From: Metaphire vulgaris
Lineage: Eukaryota > Annelida > Clitellata > Crassiclitellata > Megascolecidae
Length of the DNA: 64,000 nucleotides
Reading direction: 5' to 3'
Assembly: GCA_018105865.1 (NCBI GenBank)
Contig: CM030849.1
Coordinates: 7,786,587-7,850,586, forward strand
Shown: positions 10,499 to 21,920 of the stretch, in pieces
How the letters are laid out: each line of letters starts with the position of its first letter
Position numbering within the stretch: the first letter of the stretch is position 1
Notes under the pieces: generated by a model
Seen by the model: only the letters and a program-made list of their open reading frames with translations
Database searches by the model: none
Told to the model about the DNA's origin: nothing
Position numbers and translations under genes: made by a program

Positions 10499-12601
10499 TC
10501 AGGGATAACGCAGGCATGAAGTGCAACATGTCGCTCTAGTATCACCGTTGTCGCAGATCGCCTTTGACAGCGTCATCGTAGCACACGACGGTGACCTATC
10601 CCCGTACTCGCATCCTTGAAACAGACACACGATTTCAGAGATGACAATGGGATAATGCGTCATTGGTCATGGGTCAAATTGATCGCCAATACTTGATGGA
10701 TCTGGACCCGTGACACATCAAACATTTGACTGCGGGTGCAGTTATGCAGCGCATACATTTTCAAGCTCAAGTTCATTGACAAATAAATACTTGAAATGCA
10801 TTTTTTGCATCTACTCTATGGTAATGAGAGGCGGGTAAATGGCAGAGAGGCAATACGCTAGAAGGGAATGTGATCGAGTCCCACTGGAGCAACAAAGCCG
10901 ACTCAGATTTACTCACCAGTGAGCGATGGTGAAAATGAGGAGCCTAGCTAAGATGCGAGGTAATACGTGGGTCTGGAGAAAGTAACTCGAGTACTCGACG
11001 TATCTTTGCCTTATCTATGATAGTTACGTCATTCTTGAATGATAAAGTAGCATTGTCTTATGTTCGATCGATAGTCATCATTACTTTTGATATCTATAAT
11101 ATTAAGATCGTTATCTGTATGTCTGTTTCCTTCAAGCGTTCTGATTGGTTGACTATTGCTAGACGGTTTAGACCGTTTAGTCCTTACGTCGCGATGCGTT
11201 GGTGGGCGAGCGTTGACTATTGGTAGACGGTTTAGACCGTTTAGTCCTTACGTCGCGATGCGTTCGTGGGCGAGCGTTGACTATTGGTAGACGGTTTAGA
11301 CCGTTTAGTCCTTACGTCGCGATGCGTTGGTGGACGATGTTCGAAGACGACGTTGCTATTGGTAACAATTGTTCGTAGAACCGGTTTAGTCGAGTCATTG
11401 CAGCATCAGAGGGCTGGGCGTGCGACGACGTTGCTATTGGTAACAATTGTTCGCAGCAATTTTAACGTACATTTGAGCGTACACAAAAAATACGTGTACA
11501 GCGTCACAAATGGCCACAGTTGCGTGATTTTAACGTACATAGGCCTAATTATTACGTGGCGCAGAGCTTGGCTAGGAGGCGATCATTGAAATGTTGTTCA
11601 GCATGAATTCAATGATTGGGTATTAGGTATAGGTATTGGATTAGTATTATCCTGCACTGCGAGCGAAGCAAGCGCGAGCGAAGCGAGCCTCTTTCTAGTG
11701 GTTAGATTAAAGGCTTTGAAAACCATGATAAATATTTTGATTTCCAGGACCCATAGGCCTCGAGTTCCATGGATCAAATGGGCCGTGGATCCTTTTGGGA
11801 AACCCATTGCCATGTCTACAACATTTTGACATACGACGGCAAATTTGATAGCTCTACCCATCATTTCGACATATTGTTAGAGAGGTGGAAGTGAACTTCC
11901 ACTTAAGAATCTTGTAAAATTAATCTCAACTGGAGAATTTCGATTATTCTCTCCGTTTGCGTAGGCCCCTTGCACGAAAGCGAGAGGTGAAACGTGATTA
12001 GACAAGAGTCAGAACTGCCTCAGCCTCAACTGCCTCATCTTCTTTTTTAGAACATAACTTTGACTTTGAAAATCGTCTAGATTCTCTGTCGATTATTTTA
12101 AAAAATTAACAAAATTGAAGATACCGAGATTTCTGTGATCTATAATTCTATTGCCTATAACCGCGTAGACATACAGTAAAATGACATGTTCTATGAACTT
12201 AATGTATGTGCAAGAATGGCGGAAGGCGGACGGATCGGATATCTGACATGTTTAAATGGTTTTGCGAACCTCGAATTCCATACATTTACATCTGCGCTAA
12301 TAAATCGCCTTAAAATGTAGTATCAGCCACTCGCCGAGTTTATACAGCGGTTTACCTGCGCGGTGCGTCTTGAACCTCTCGCAGGATTTACAACATGTGG
12401 TCCCATAGTGATTGTCGTAGCACTGCTCCTGGGGCACGCGAAAACACCATGACGCCCTGTCGCCGTACTCGCACCCGGGAACGTTCACTCTCACTCGCGC
12501 ACAAGAAGCGCAACAGTCGTCGGCGAACTCCGATTGGTAACAGTTGGAGCTCTTAGGATTATTCTGACAGTAACTCGGATTACGATCTCTGTAAGGACAA
12601 C
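10499..12601 (-). CDS. Secreted protein with three PLAC-like Cys-rich modules, C-terminal exons
   Basis: Two minus-strand exons: 12356-12601 (246 nt, 2+243+1) and the terminal exon 10499-10614 (116 nt, 2+114 including TGA). The donor GCAG/GTAAAC and acceptors TTTCAG/GT and TTCAAG/GA join in matching phase. The product has three modules of similar plan: CPYRDRNPSYC..NCYQ....DCCASC, GCEYGDRASWCF...QCYD....TCCKSC, and GCEYGDRSPSCAT...CDN....TCCTSC, ending LRYP. This six-cysteine CC-x-SC pattern resembles PLAC domains at the C-terminus of ADAMTS and related extracellular proteases. The protease or other N-terminal exons should lie to the right but were not identified; a cluster of LINEs begins at 13.0 kb. 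Being a protease C-terminus is inference; the cysteine modules and splice structure are seen directly. Confidence 0.75.
11148..11340. repeat. 64-bp tandem repeat, three units, with inverted CCAAT boxes
   Basis: AGACGGTTTAGACCGTTTAG recurs at 11161, 11225 and 11289, an exact 64-bp period, with very few differences between units (for example GTTGGTGGG/GTTCGTGGG). Each unit carries an ATTGG (inverted CCAAT) and a near-palindromic CGGTTTAGACCG. It lies in the intron of the PLAC-like gene. Confidence 0.9.
11343..11458. repeat. 81-bp-spaced direct repeat with CCAAT boxes
   Basis: GACGACGTTGCTATTGGTAA plus CAATTGTTCG occurs twice, 81 bp apart, adjoining the 64-bp array. It adds two more ATTGG boxes. 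Confidence 0.8.
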
Positions 12602-12990
12602 CTGAAATTCAACAGGATTTTCTTTAAAGCGGGAAAATCTTTGCGTTACCACATAAGTTATCAAATTAATGCACCACATCGAAACATCAAATCGATGAGC
12701 GAGCATTTACTGACGTCAAGAGCATTACTAAAATCGCGCAATATAAGTTCAACGATAATGATAACAACTTTCCATCCGATTTAATTCTGATTTTGCCATC
12801 GATTTGCCATCTGACTTTACCAATATTTAACAGACGTTCCACAGCCATGCAGACATACAACAACGACACTCCATTCAGTAGGGCCTAAAAAGTGTTCAAA
12901 GTTAAGGTATAGCGAGCTTTGAACTGATGACAGTGAAAAGGACATGGTTTGACAGAAACCAACGCTTATCGATTTCCTCATCTGACTAGC
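12602..12990. other. Upstream intron of the PLAC-like gene, nothing recognised
   Basis: AT-rich. Minus-strand ORFs here do not continue the Cys-rich protein. Confidence 0.4.
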
Positions 12991-12998
12991 TATCTAAA

Positions 12999-13398
12999 TT
13001 AACAGTTCAGAATAGCCAATAATCTTTTTAATGTGCGGTCCTCTATCGGATGGTTAACAGCCATTTCCCTCCAATTTTCTTTATCTTCTGCTGCTCTTTT
13101 TAGGGCTCCACGGTTCTTTGTGTTTGTCCATTCGTCCATCCAGCTTCTCGGTCGCCCCTTTCCTATTGTTCTTTCTATTCTGCCTTCCATTGTTATCAAT
13201 AGAAAGTCTCCGGCCGAACCTCTCATGATGTGGCCAGCGTTGGACATTTTTCATCGTATTATTTCTCGTATCAACTGTATTTTTCTGTCTTTCCAGGACT
13301 CTGTTGCTTGTTATCTTGTCCATCCAGCCGATTCTCAAGATCCTTCTGTAGCACCATAACTCAAAGGCCGTGATCGTTTTCATAAACTTCCTGTTCAT
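12999..13398 (-). pseudogene. RTE-like LINE reverse transcriptase C-terminus, fragment
   Basis: Two overlapping minus-strand frames carry FELWCYRRILRIGWMDKIT and then the GHIMR and IGKGRPRSW motifs. These are typical of the end of the RTE/BovB-type endonuclease-reverse transcriptase. The frames are offset, so it is frameshifted, and 5' sequence is missing. It abuts the LINE at 13417. Confidence 0.75.
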
Positions 13399-13416
13399 TG
13401 TCCATTGTCCGCAATG

Positions 13417-15864
13417 TCAATATGTCAATATGTCAACTTATATAGCGCTTATTTAAAGTCAGGCTTAGCGAAGCGCTTTACACATTACACTTATACGAGA
13501 TCTTAAATAAGTGTGTCTTTAGTCTCGTTGCAAACGAATCAGGCTTCGTTTCTTTAGTTACTTCGTCTGGTAACAAGTTCCATAAAATTGGATTCCCACG
13601 AGTGACGGATCTTTCTCCAAATTTGGCCGTCTTTGACGGGGGAGGAACAGCCAGCTGGACCCGAGTACTTGATCTCAGCTGAAGGCGACGCTCTGTTAGC
13701 ATGATCCTATGGAGAAGTTCGGTTAAATAGCCCGGGCAAGTATGGTCGTTGAGTACGCGAAAAGTCATCCAACATCGTTTGTAGGTGATTCGCTCTGTAA
13801 CACGTAACCAGTGGAGCTTGTCTTTTAGCAAAGGGGTGACATGGTGACCCCATCGAGCTCCGTAGATCATACGAGCAGACGCGTTCAGAATCATCTGCAG
13901 GCGGTTCAGTTGTACTTCCGGGAGGCCGAGGAGAATACTGTTACAGTAATCTACCCGAGTAAGAACGAAGGATCGGACGAGTTGAATCACTGCTGTCAAT
14001 GGAAGGTATCGTCGGATCGCTCTAATCCGCCGGAGCTGATAGAAGGATGTACGAGTAACATTCCCGATGTGCGTATTAAACGTAAGCGCTTCGTAAACGA
14101 GTACACCAAGAAGGCGCACTTCATTGGCCGGAACGATGAGAGCACCGCCTATTTGGAACGGTGCATGACTGATCAAATGCCTCCTCCTGGGGGTCACGAT
14201 CCACAGAAACTCCGTCTTGCTGGGGTTCAAGGCTAAGCGGTTGGCTTCAGTCCAATGATTGATCTTGGTTATGCAATCGCTGACACGGACTCGTAGCCGA
14301 TCCATGTCAGCAGGGAGGCATGAGGAATGTATCTGAACATCATCGGCGTAGGAGTGCGCCGCCAGCCCAAAAGACCTGATGATTTCTCCTATGTCAGCGA
14401 CATAGAGGACGAACAGAAGGGGTCCGAGTACTGACCCCTGCGGTACGCCACTGTGGACCGGTTGAGGAGCAGACATTTCACCATTCCAGCAAACTGACTG
14501 CGTTCTCCCGGTGAGGTAGTTCCGGAGCCAGGAAAGAACATCACTCTTGGTTCCGTAGGTGAGTTCGAGACGTCGGATGATTATTTCATGGTCGACAGTG
14601 TCGAACGCCGCCGAGAGGTCAAGTAAACAGAGAAGGGACACCTGCCCATTCGATATTGCATCAACGATGTCGTTATAGATTCGAAGAATGGCCGTCTCTG
14701 TAGAGTGACCCTTTCGATAGGCAGACTGTTCCTTCGGCATTAACCCGTTCTTCAGCAGGTATTCGACCATATGCGTATTAACAATTTTCTCTAGCACCTT
14801 GGACAAGAACGGGAGGTTAGATACTGGGCGGTAGTTAGTAACAACCGCCGGGTTGGCCCCAGGCCTCTTGAGTCGCGGATGGACTATCGCGTGCTTCCAT
14901 GATGACGGGAAATTCCCCATTCTGAGAGAATTGGACAGAAGCGTTGTCAGGAATGGAGCCAGCATGTCTATGACTTCTTTAAGGAGCCATACTGGGAGTG
15001 GATCTGACTTACACTGTTTGTTTGGTAATGACTGAATGATCGCTGTTACGTCCGCAGTCGACAGCGTAGGGAATTCCGATAGGGACGAACTCGTGACCTC
15101 TGTGTAACCTGCAGGTCCGGCGTCAGACGTTCTGTCCCGAATGGCACTTATTTTGTCGTCAAGGTGTTGGTGATATTCCTGTGCAGAAAAGCCGGTAGGC
15201 ATACGAGAACCATTGTCAGCATTCCCGAGGAGTTTATCCAGATGTCTCCACGTCTGTTTGGGGTCCAGCGTGTCCGAGTCAAGCACACTTCTCCAGTATT
15301 GTCGACCTTTAGATCTTACAAGTCGTCTGCTAGCCCGGAGAGATCGACGCCAAGTGTCACATGCCGCCGCCGCATTACTCGACCCATTCGCGTTCCTCTT
15401 CCGATAGAACCTCTCAAGTCTCCGAGCAGAGCGTCGCGCTAGCTTGCACTCCTGGTCGAAATAGGGCCGATAAGGTCTGTTCGGAACGGACATCGCTGTT
15501 ACCGGTACTAACTCATCCAAAATGTTCGTTATGACTGAATGATACAGATCAGCCAGTTCGTAGCCGTTTCACTGTCACTGGAAGCCCGTGGAGTGCAAAG
15601 CGGAGAGCTCTTGAGCCGCTCAATGAACTGTTCTTTGTTAAGGGACGACCATCGCCTCCTCAATATCGTCGTATACTCAGGACGAGGTCGAGCGGCTAGG
15701 ATTGACCAATGGATCAATTTATGGTCAGAAAGTCCTGTTTCGGCTACTTCCACGTCCTGAAGCTCAGTGTCGTCAGACGCGATGACAACATCTAGCAATC
15801 CTCCACAATAAGAATAACCACATGATCCTTTATAGAAACATTGACCGTTCAACTTAATTTGCAA
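13417..15864 (-). mobile_element. 5'-truncated CR1/L2-like LINE with long reverse transcriptase ORF
   Basis: A minus-strand non-LTR retrotransposon. It begins inside the AP-like endonuclease (15529-15864: LLDVVIASDD, GLSDHKLIHWS). After one frameshift near 15555 it continues into a 680-aa reverse transcriptase ORF. The 3' end reads AGCGCTATATAAG and then about two TTGACATA units (13417-13440), a simple-repeat tail as in CR1/L2-group LINEs. Missing the ORF1 and most of the endonuclease, it is a dead 5'-truncated copy, but the RT frame is still open, so the insertion is fairly young. Confidence 0.85.
13478..15520 (-). CDS. LINE reverse transcriptase, 680 aa (endonuclease truncated)
   Basis: Contains the RT blocks in order: NYRPVSNLPFLSKVLEKIV, KEQSAYRKGHSTETAIL, LLDLSAAFDTVDH, SGVPQGSVLGPLLFVLY, and the catalytic SYADDVQIH (about 14340-14355). 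A C-terminal part follows with HWLRVTERITYK and LWNLLPDEV. The ATG at 15520 is internal to the original polyprotein; upstream residues (YELADLYHSVITNIL) continue in the same frame, so the native protein was longer. Confidence 0.85.
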   Translation of the reverse strand: MDELVPVTAMSVPNRPYRPYFDQECKLARRSARRLERFYRKRNANGSSNAAAACDTWRRSLRASRRLVRSKGRQYWRSVLDSDTLDPKQTWRHLDKLLGNADNGSRMPTGFSAQEYHQHLDDKISAIRDRTSDAGPAGYTEVTSSSLSEFPTLSTADVTAIIQSLPNKQCKSDPLPVWLLKEVIDMLAPFLTTLLSNSLRMGNFPSSWKHAIVHPRLKRPGANPAVVTNYRPVSNLPFLSKVLEKIVNTHMVEYLLKNGLMPKEQSAYRKGHSTETAILRIYNDIVDAISNGQVSLLCLLDLSAAFDTVDHEIIIRRLELTYGTKSDVLSWLRNYLTGRTQSVCWNGEMSAPQPVHSGVPQGSVLGPLLFVLYVADIGEIIRSFGLAAHSYADDVQIHSSCLPADMDRLRVRVSDCITKINHWTEANRLALNPSKTEFLWIVTPRRRHLISHAPFQIGGALIVPANEVRLLGVLVYEALTFNTHIGNVTRTSFYQLRRIRAIRRYLPLTAVIQLVRSFVLTRVDYCNSILLGLPEVQLNRLQMILNASARMIYGARWGHHVTPLLKDKLHWLRVTERITYKRCWMTFRVLNDHTCPGYLTELLHRIMLTERRLQLRSSTRVQLAVPPPSKTAKFGERSVTRGNPILWNLLPDEVTKETKPDSFATRLKTHLFKISYKCNV

Positions 15865-16095
15865 ATATATCTATACAATATTCTATAATATATTTACATC
15901 TATACAATTTTTATGATGATTAGAATATTTGAAGTTTGCTGTTAGAATAGATGGCTGATATTCACAAGGTCTTATTGTACATCAATACACTTGTCATTTT
16001 GGTTATATGAATATTTATACGTATATAAGGATAGCTTTGAGGCTACAACTGCAGGAATTTTAAATATTTAGAGAGAACGAGTTCTGACTCCTGGT
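15865..16095. other. Intergenic, AT-rich, nothing recognised
   Basis: No supported feature. Confidence 0.4.
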
Positions 16096-16097
16096 TA

Positions 16098-16292
16098 ACC
16101 TATGGGTTGGGTTGGGTTGGATCGGGTTGGGTTGGATCAGAATTTTGCATAATAATGGTGGGTTGGGTTGGGTCAGAAAATAAATAATGGTTGTACTGTA
16201 TTACGGTGGGTTGGGTCAAGTAACACTATTACCGGCATGGATTGGGCTGGGTTGGGTTGGAGATTTTTTGGGTTGGGTTGGATTGGGTTCTA
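16098..16292. repeat. (GGGTT)n-derived minisatellite
   Basis: GGGTTGGGTTGG words recur in four clusters separated by AT-rich spacers. Strong G-strand bias. Confidence 0.85.
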
Positions 16293-16974
16293 AAAAATGG
16301 ACCCATGGACAACTCTGCGGTGGCATCGGTGAACTTTGCGGTTTACAGTGATCGCGTTAAATTAATTATCTCCTCAAATCATTGATATTTTTAAAACTTT
16401 TGTTTCAACAATCATTTTCTCCGTAACTAAAGCCACCCAGTCTCACTGCCCTGTGAATGTAAGCCTGTCGACTTCGCCTGTGTTACGCGCTACATCTTGA
16501 CTATAGCCATGTTTGCGATAGACTAAGTTAAGTGCCTGCGTATGAGTAGCTACTAAGGAGTTCAAATGCTTAAATTTAGCAGTTATTTGGGAATTTACTG
16601 TATGTCACTATTACGAAGGCGGTATATAAATTCAAAAGATTTTACATATTTAGATAAACCGTTTAAATATGTAAGTTACCTAGCTGGGCAAGGCTGTAGT
16701 CTGCGAAAAGTCCTACAGACAACAAACTAGCGGAAATACAAACGGAGGTCTTTGCAATCGCGATCATGTTCAGTAAATGGTGTCAGTCTTTGAGGTCTAG
16801 AGTTCAGCACAGGAATAATTCCAAACTATCCAAAACATGGCCGACATCTCTCTTATTTATAAGCGCCAATAGGCAAACACGACGAACAATAATTTTGGAA
16901 ATGCCAAAACGAAAAATTCGACACGAGATTTCTTGCGGTTGGAACAGGGGTTATTGTGGTGTCAGGAGCCAAAA
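16293..16974. other. Intergenic, nothing recognised
   Basis: No domain or splice context supports the short ORFs. Confidence 0.4.
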
Positions 16975-17319
16975 CTATCTTAGGGCTGTATTTTTTAGTT
17001 GTTGAGATACTCCAATTAAAAGAAACTCTGTTTTAGATGGGTTGAGAGCGAGGAGATTAGATGACATCCATGCCGAGATTGATGAGAATGCAGATTCAAC
17101 CACAACAATAGATGCATTAAATGTAGGAGGTGAGAAGGAAAGGAATAGCTGGGTGTCATCGGCATAGAGTTGGTGATTTAAATGGAGGGAATTAATTAAA
17201 GATGAGAGTGGTGTGGTGTAAAGGCTAAACAGTACAGGCCTAAGGACAGATCCTTGAGCCTTATTATGCCCTCGGTACTTCATTCCCGAGGGGCTTATGA
17301 AAAAATTGTCCGGAGACAT
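16975..17319 (-). pseudogene. CR1/L2-like reverse transcriptase fragment
   Basis: Minus-strand frame with QGSVLRPVLFSLYTTPL, HQLYADDTQLFLSF and LLALNPSKTEFLLIG. These are the central RT blocks of a CR1/L2-group LINE. Both ends are missing. Confidence 0.8.
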
Positions 17320-18172
17320 ATAGAAATAGTGTGCTGCTAACTCTCGTCCGGTTCGAGGTGTGGAAAAGATCCTCGGAAGGCGATTGCGTTGAAGCGTTGA
17401 ATTGTGACTGACAAACGATGGAAGAGGAAACTGCCTTCCCTTTTGTCTCCGGATTGTTGAGCTAACCGTCGACCCAGCTCGCGAAGAAAACAGAGAGCGT
17501 CATTGTTGATGGGGCCTAGCGTCTGTTTTGAAGAAATAAATAAGCAAAGTTTTCAACTGCCACCGGAATGAAAGGAATTCAACCCGTAGTGTATGCTTTC
17601 AGTAGCAACAATTTTTCATATTATTTAAAGCTGTTTTGAAGAAATAAATTTGAAAATGTTTTCAACTTCCATCGGAACGAAAGGAAACCAAACTTCAACG
17701 ATTATCAAATTTATGGCATATTATGCATAGCAAAAGACTTAATAAAAGGACATAAAATCTACATTGTCCACTTAATCACAGACATCAATCGATTTTGCTC
17801 TAAGGTCTGAAGTTCTAGACCTTCCCTAATGAACCCGGTCAATGCCAGATGTCAGACAGAGAGAAAAACAGCATAGAAAGCCAGCTTGAGAAATCGATTC
17901 GAGCTTCGTCTGGTAAGAGATCCAGTACGCACTTTTTATTCGTTGTGATCTTTTGTTTTTTTACTTTAGCACTTTTCATGCACGAACGGGAAAGAAAAGA
18001 AAAGAAACCTAAACTGTACTCTAAATGTTCGTCTAAAATGAATTAAAAAGTTGTGAAGAAATTTTGCGACCGGAGGGAAATAAGGAGATCCGGCACCTCT
18101 GGAAAAGTAATTTGAACACTGGTGATAGATATAGCAAGCAAAACGAATTATCCACATGGTTACAGCGTATGT
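17320..18172. other. Intergenic with a short direct repeat
   Basis: The segment TGTTTTGAAGAAATAAAT.. GTTTTCAACT.CCA.CGGAA.GAAAGGAA occurs at about 17523 and again at about 17627, a ~104-bp spaced imperfect direct repeat. Nothing else recognised. Confidence 0.5.
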
Positions 18173-18815
18173 CAGAGGTGCGCAACCTTTTAGGCAAAAT
18201 GTCAATTTGAACATTCTCTGATTATTCGGGGACGGCAATCCCGAAATCAATGTTCTACATTTTATAATAATAATTTATGGGCCTATAAAATGATCAAAAT
18301 CTGGAAATCAGCCAAAGCAAAATTGACTTCAATAAACGTTGCAAAGAACTACTGCTTGGAACAAAGATTAGTAGTAACCCAATTGATATGGACAGAATCT
18401 GTCAGTTGATATCACTGTTTTATACAGGTCTGATAGAGGCGAAAACCCCCACCATCCAAACGACAAAAATCCCAGTACTGACACAAATTTTAGCATTGAA
18501 CTGTGTCTCTTCCCCCTTTAGCCAATCAGTTTCCTCTCAAAAGCCTGGTGTCTGTTTGATTTTAGAATTTTTTTACAAAATTAAAATACAAACAAATTTT
18601 TAAAATCAATAAAAATAAAAATTACATTAAAAAATAAATTTAAAAATTACATTAAAAAAATTAATTAATAAAATTAAATACAAAATCGGTTTATAATTTC
18701 TGTCACAAAATTACTATTCTGGGGCCAGTTTTCTGTGTTTCAATTTGCGCCGATGGTCGGCATGACCCTTTGGCGGGCTAGATCCAGCCCGGGGGCCGCT
18801 GGTTGTGCATCCATA
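18173..18815. mobile_element. Probable hAT-like non-autonomous element
   Basis: The left end CAGAGGTGCGCAACC and the right end (reverse complement GGATGCACAACC) are similar inverted repeats, with GGCCCCCGGGCTGGATC next to the right end, a pattern common to hAT MITEs. No clear 8-bp duplication was found, so the ends are approximate. The interior contains an A-rich tract. Confidence 0.5.
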
Positions 18816-18896
18816 GTGTCGAATTTAAACATTAAACTAAGTGCGAAGACAGCTTGATTGCCAAACGCATTCTAGGTAAGCAAGAATGAAACGATG

Positions 18897-19074
18897 ACGA
18901 GATAGCGTTATGGATTCTGTGGAACATGCTGCCGAGTGATATCACGACTGCGATTGACTCGGAACGGTTCCAGCGAAAACTCAAAACATTCTTTTTTAAA
19001 AATTATTTGGTCTGTAAAGCGCTTTTGATTTTGAACTTTATTCATATGTACGGCGCTATATAAATTGGCTTGTT

Positions 19075-19080
<6 letters not shown>
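18897..19080 (+). mobile_element. CR1/L2-like LINE 3' end
   Basis: Plus-strand frame LWNMLPSDITTAIDSERFQRK matches the C-terminal motif of LINE ORF2. It is followed by GGCGCTATATAAATTGG and the (AAT)n tail. Heavily 5'-truncated. Confidence 0.75.
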
Positions 19081-19272
<192 letters not shown>

Positions 19273-20415
19273 TGGATATTGCCATCCTTAACCGGAAGCC
19301 TATGGATACTCTAATGTTATATTAAGTCACCGAATATTGATTTCTTCATTTCATCTTAGGCTCACATTGCGTACATCGGCGTGTCTCTTCATCAGAGTAC
19401 GTCTTCTTATCGATTTCCAGAAGAAACCAACGCCAGGACAGTTTTCTGGTTCGTAAATTTGGGCTTTCTCTTTATTACCCAGGCATTTGCCTGGTGCTGA
19501 ACACATTATAACTAGAAGCAGGGTTCAAAAACTAGATGAACGTAGCAATAACCACGGTGCAAGAAACTTTTAATTAAATTCAACCAAGTGTAGATATCGT
19601 TAATTTTATTTGAAAGTTTAGAATTCTTGTATTTTTGCTTCTGCTGTGAGATTTACCGTACCGATATTTTGGGTGGCTATGAATAAACGGCTACTGTGAT
19701 ACCCAGTGGCCTAAACCTGGCGTCAACATTGGGGGATAAAATAATTCTGTAAAAGTTGACTCCCAGAAATATGAAAATCTCCCTCCCTTTTGGGTGATAT
19801 CGCATATTATGGTGGGGACTTTAAATCGCCCACGAAATACGTTAAGGGGTCGGTCCATGCCCATTAGTCGGTGTCAATAGAGTCGATTTCAGATGAGCTG
19901 GTGTCTGCACTCAAGTAGATAACCTAATTTGTATACACTCTTAACGTAGACACTGTGCTATCTTTCTGCGTGTTTCTTCTTTCGCTTTCCAATTAGCTTT
20001 GCATGCTAATACTTTTGTTCTTGGGTCATCCATGCAACCGATCACCATTTGCCTCGTCCTTCTTTGATCACTAAGAAATTCTAGTTCTAGGTACTTTCTT
20101 GTCTTTGGTAGGCCTACATTTTTAAAATGTTGCATCGGAACATTTATAACTTGAAATATCAAAGAGAGCCTGTCGGGCTTCGGATCTGAAATCTTGAACT
20201 TTTTGCTGAAATTGTTCATTTCGCCTAGACTTGGGACGATTAATAAATGTCACACAAGCTTCAGAATGCAAACAAAATGAAAACATAGAATAGATGAATG
20301 TGTCCAAATGTATTTTACTCTATTTGTCAAAACAACAGAAATCTCTGAAACGGCTGGCTCCTATTTGGTTGAGTGCTAAAAACCTAGTCTAACCCAATAG
20401 TATGCTAATCAATAA
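19273..20415. other. Intergenic, no gene supported
   Basis: A 92-codon minus-strand frame at 19941-20219 looks protein-like (KYLELEFLSDQRRTRQM) but has no recognised family, no start or splice context. It is left uncalled. Confidence 0.4.
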
Positions 20416-20419
20416 TAAC

Positions 20420-21262
20420 CTCTGTTCCAATTGAAAACAATCTTGGATTTACTTTTGACTCTTCCCTTAATTTTGAAGCTCACATATCCCAGCTGTCGAA
20501 AACCTGCTATGCTCACATTCGAGATCAACGCCGCTTTCGTCCCTACCTTGATATTAAAACTGCTTCCATTATTGCCATTTCATACGTTCACTCTAAGTTA
20601 GACTACTGCATGCAACCCACTGCTTCGCAATCTTTCAAAAGCTTCCATATGTAATTTCCATTCGATTCAAAATGCCTTAGCTCGTGCAGTTACCAAATCA
20701 CCTAAATTCTGCCATATTACATCATTACTCAAATCTCTGCACTGGCTGAAAATAGCAGAACGCATTAAATATAAAATAATTTCGATGATCTATAGCTCAC
20801 TTCATACATCAAAACCAATATACCTACGAAATCGGATAATCCCACAACATCCTCGATCTACTCGATCTTCCTCTCATGTACTGTAACTATCCTTCGTCCT
20901 CTGAATCAATAATCTTTCAAAATTTGCAATGGTACTTTTTCATATTCTGCACCAGAACTTTGTAATTCAAGTCCAGCATCCCTCCGCTGTCTACAACATG
21001 GTCAAATAACAAATTCTGAGCCACAATTTCCTTCCATTCTTGCAATATCTCCTCGAGTATTTCTTTCTAAACTGAAATCATTTCTCTTCAATAATTCATT
21101 AAATCCATAGCTGTAACGTCCCAACCACTGGTCATCTGGATTAAATGACCCTGCATGAATGACCCCGCCATTGGCTATAGCTACTTCATTTTAAGATAAA
21201 GCGCCTCGGAATAAGGAGCTACTTCGGTGCTGCTTTTGAAAGCGCTATAGAAATTAACGAGA

Positions 21263-21296
<34 letters not shown>

Positions 21297-21300
21297 GAAC
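20420..21300 (+). pseudogene. CR1/L2-like LINE ORF2 C-terminus and 3' tail
   Basis: Broken plus-strand frames read LSKTCYAHIRDQRRFRPYLD, IISYVHSKLDYC-like, then AVTKSPKFCHITSLLKSLHW and LKIAERIKYKI. These are the C-terminal region of LINE ORF2. The 3' end reads AAGCGCTATAGAAATTAACG and a (CTTA)n tail at 21262-21296. The same 3' end recurs at 40745-40875. Confidence 0.8.
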
Positions 21301-21404
21301 ACTCAATCTGGGTAAAATCCATAGTCTGCAATCCAGAGTTCGTCGTAATAAAGTAAGTAGATCCAGGTAGGCAGTCGCGTATAATTAAGAAGTTCCGTCG
21401 CTGT

Positions 21405-21545
21405 ATAAACGGAGATGTCTTCTGATGAGAATGGCTATAGAACCTATGTCAACCTATCAACGTATGTTCAATGCATTCATGCGAAATTAGTAATTTTGTC
21501 ATGTGCACAGATGAAATAATAATCAAAGAATGGAAGTTAATCATT
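21405..21545. repeat. Flank duplication shared by cGLR gene 1 and gene 2
   Basis: AAATTAGTAATTTTGTCATG and the surrounding ~140 bp match 34965-35105, which lies downstream of cGLR gene 2. This locates the end of the ancestral tandem duplication unit. Confidence 0.7.
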
Positions 21546-21769
21546 ATGAAAATGAAATTTGTTCATCTTTTTTACGCAGCAACCGCTTTGTCTTTTGCGA
21601 TGATGTCCCTAACTACTACCGTGAATACCACGGTCAAATTACGGTGAAACACTTTTAAATTAGAAATTTCCCTCTTCGCCTTGAAAGCCAGGATTTGCCG
21701 TAAAATGTATAAGTGTAATCTTCTAATTTCAATTGGAATATAAAGAAGTCTGACGGTGACCATCAGAAA

Positions 21770-21920
21770 GGCAGTTTTCCTTCTTCGGACACATAATGAG
21801 GAAGGAAACTCTGGAGCATTTGGCAATATCCGGAAAATGTTTGGGGAAAAGAGCTAAAGGAAGGCAGAGAAACACATATGTAGACTGCCTGCGAAAAGAA
21901 ATTGAGGGAGAAACTGTAGC
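21770..21920 (+). pseudogene. RTE-like LINE fragment
   Basis: Plus-strand frame FFGHIMRKETLEHLAISGKC then GKRAKGRQRNTYVDCLRKEI is the C-terminal end of an RTE-type reverse transcriptase. Only about 45 codons remain. Confidence 0.7.

Noticed and set aside
11148..11340. CRISPR-like regular repeat
   Set aside because: The units are contiguous with no unique spacers; an animal minisatellite.
19941..20219. Protein-like minus-strand frame KYLELEFLSDQRRTRQM
   Set aside because: No recognised family, start or splice context; possibly a decayed transposon protein.
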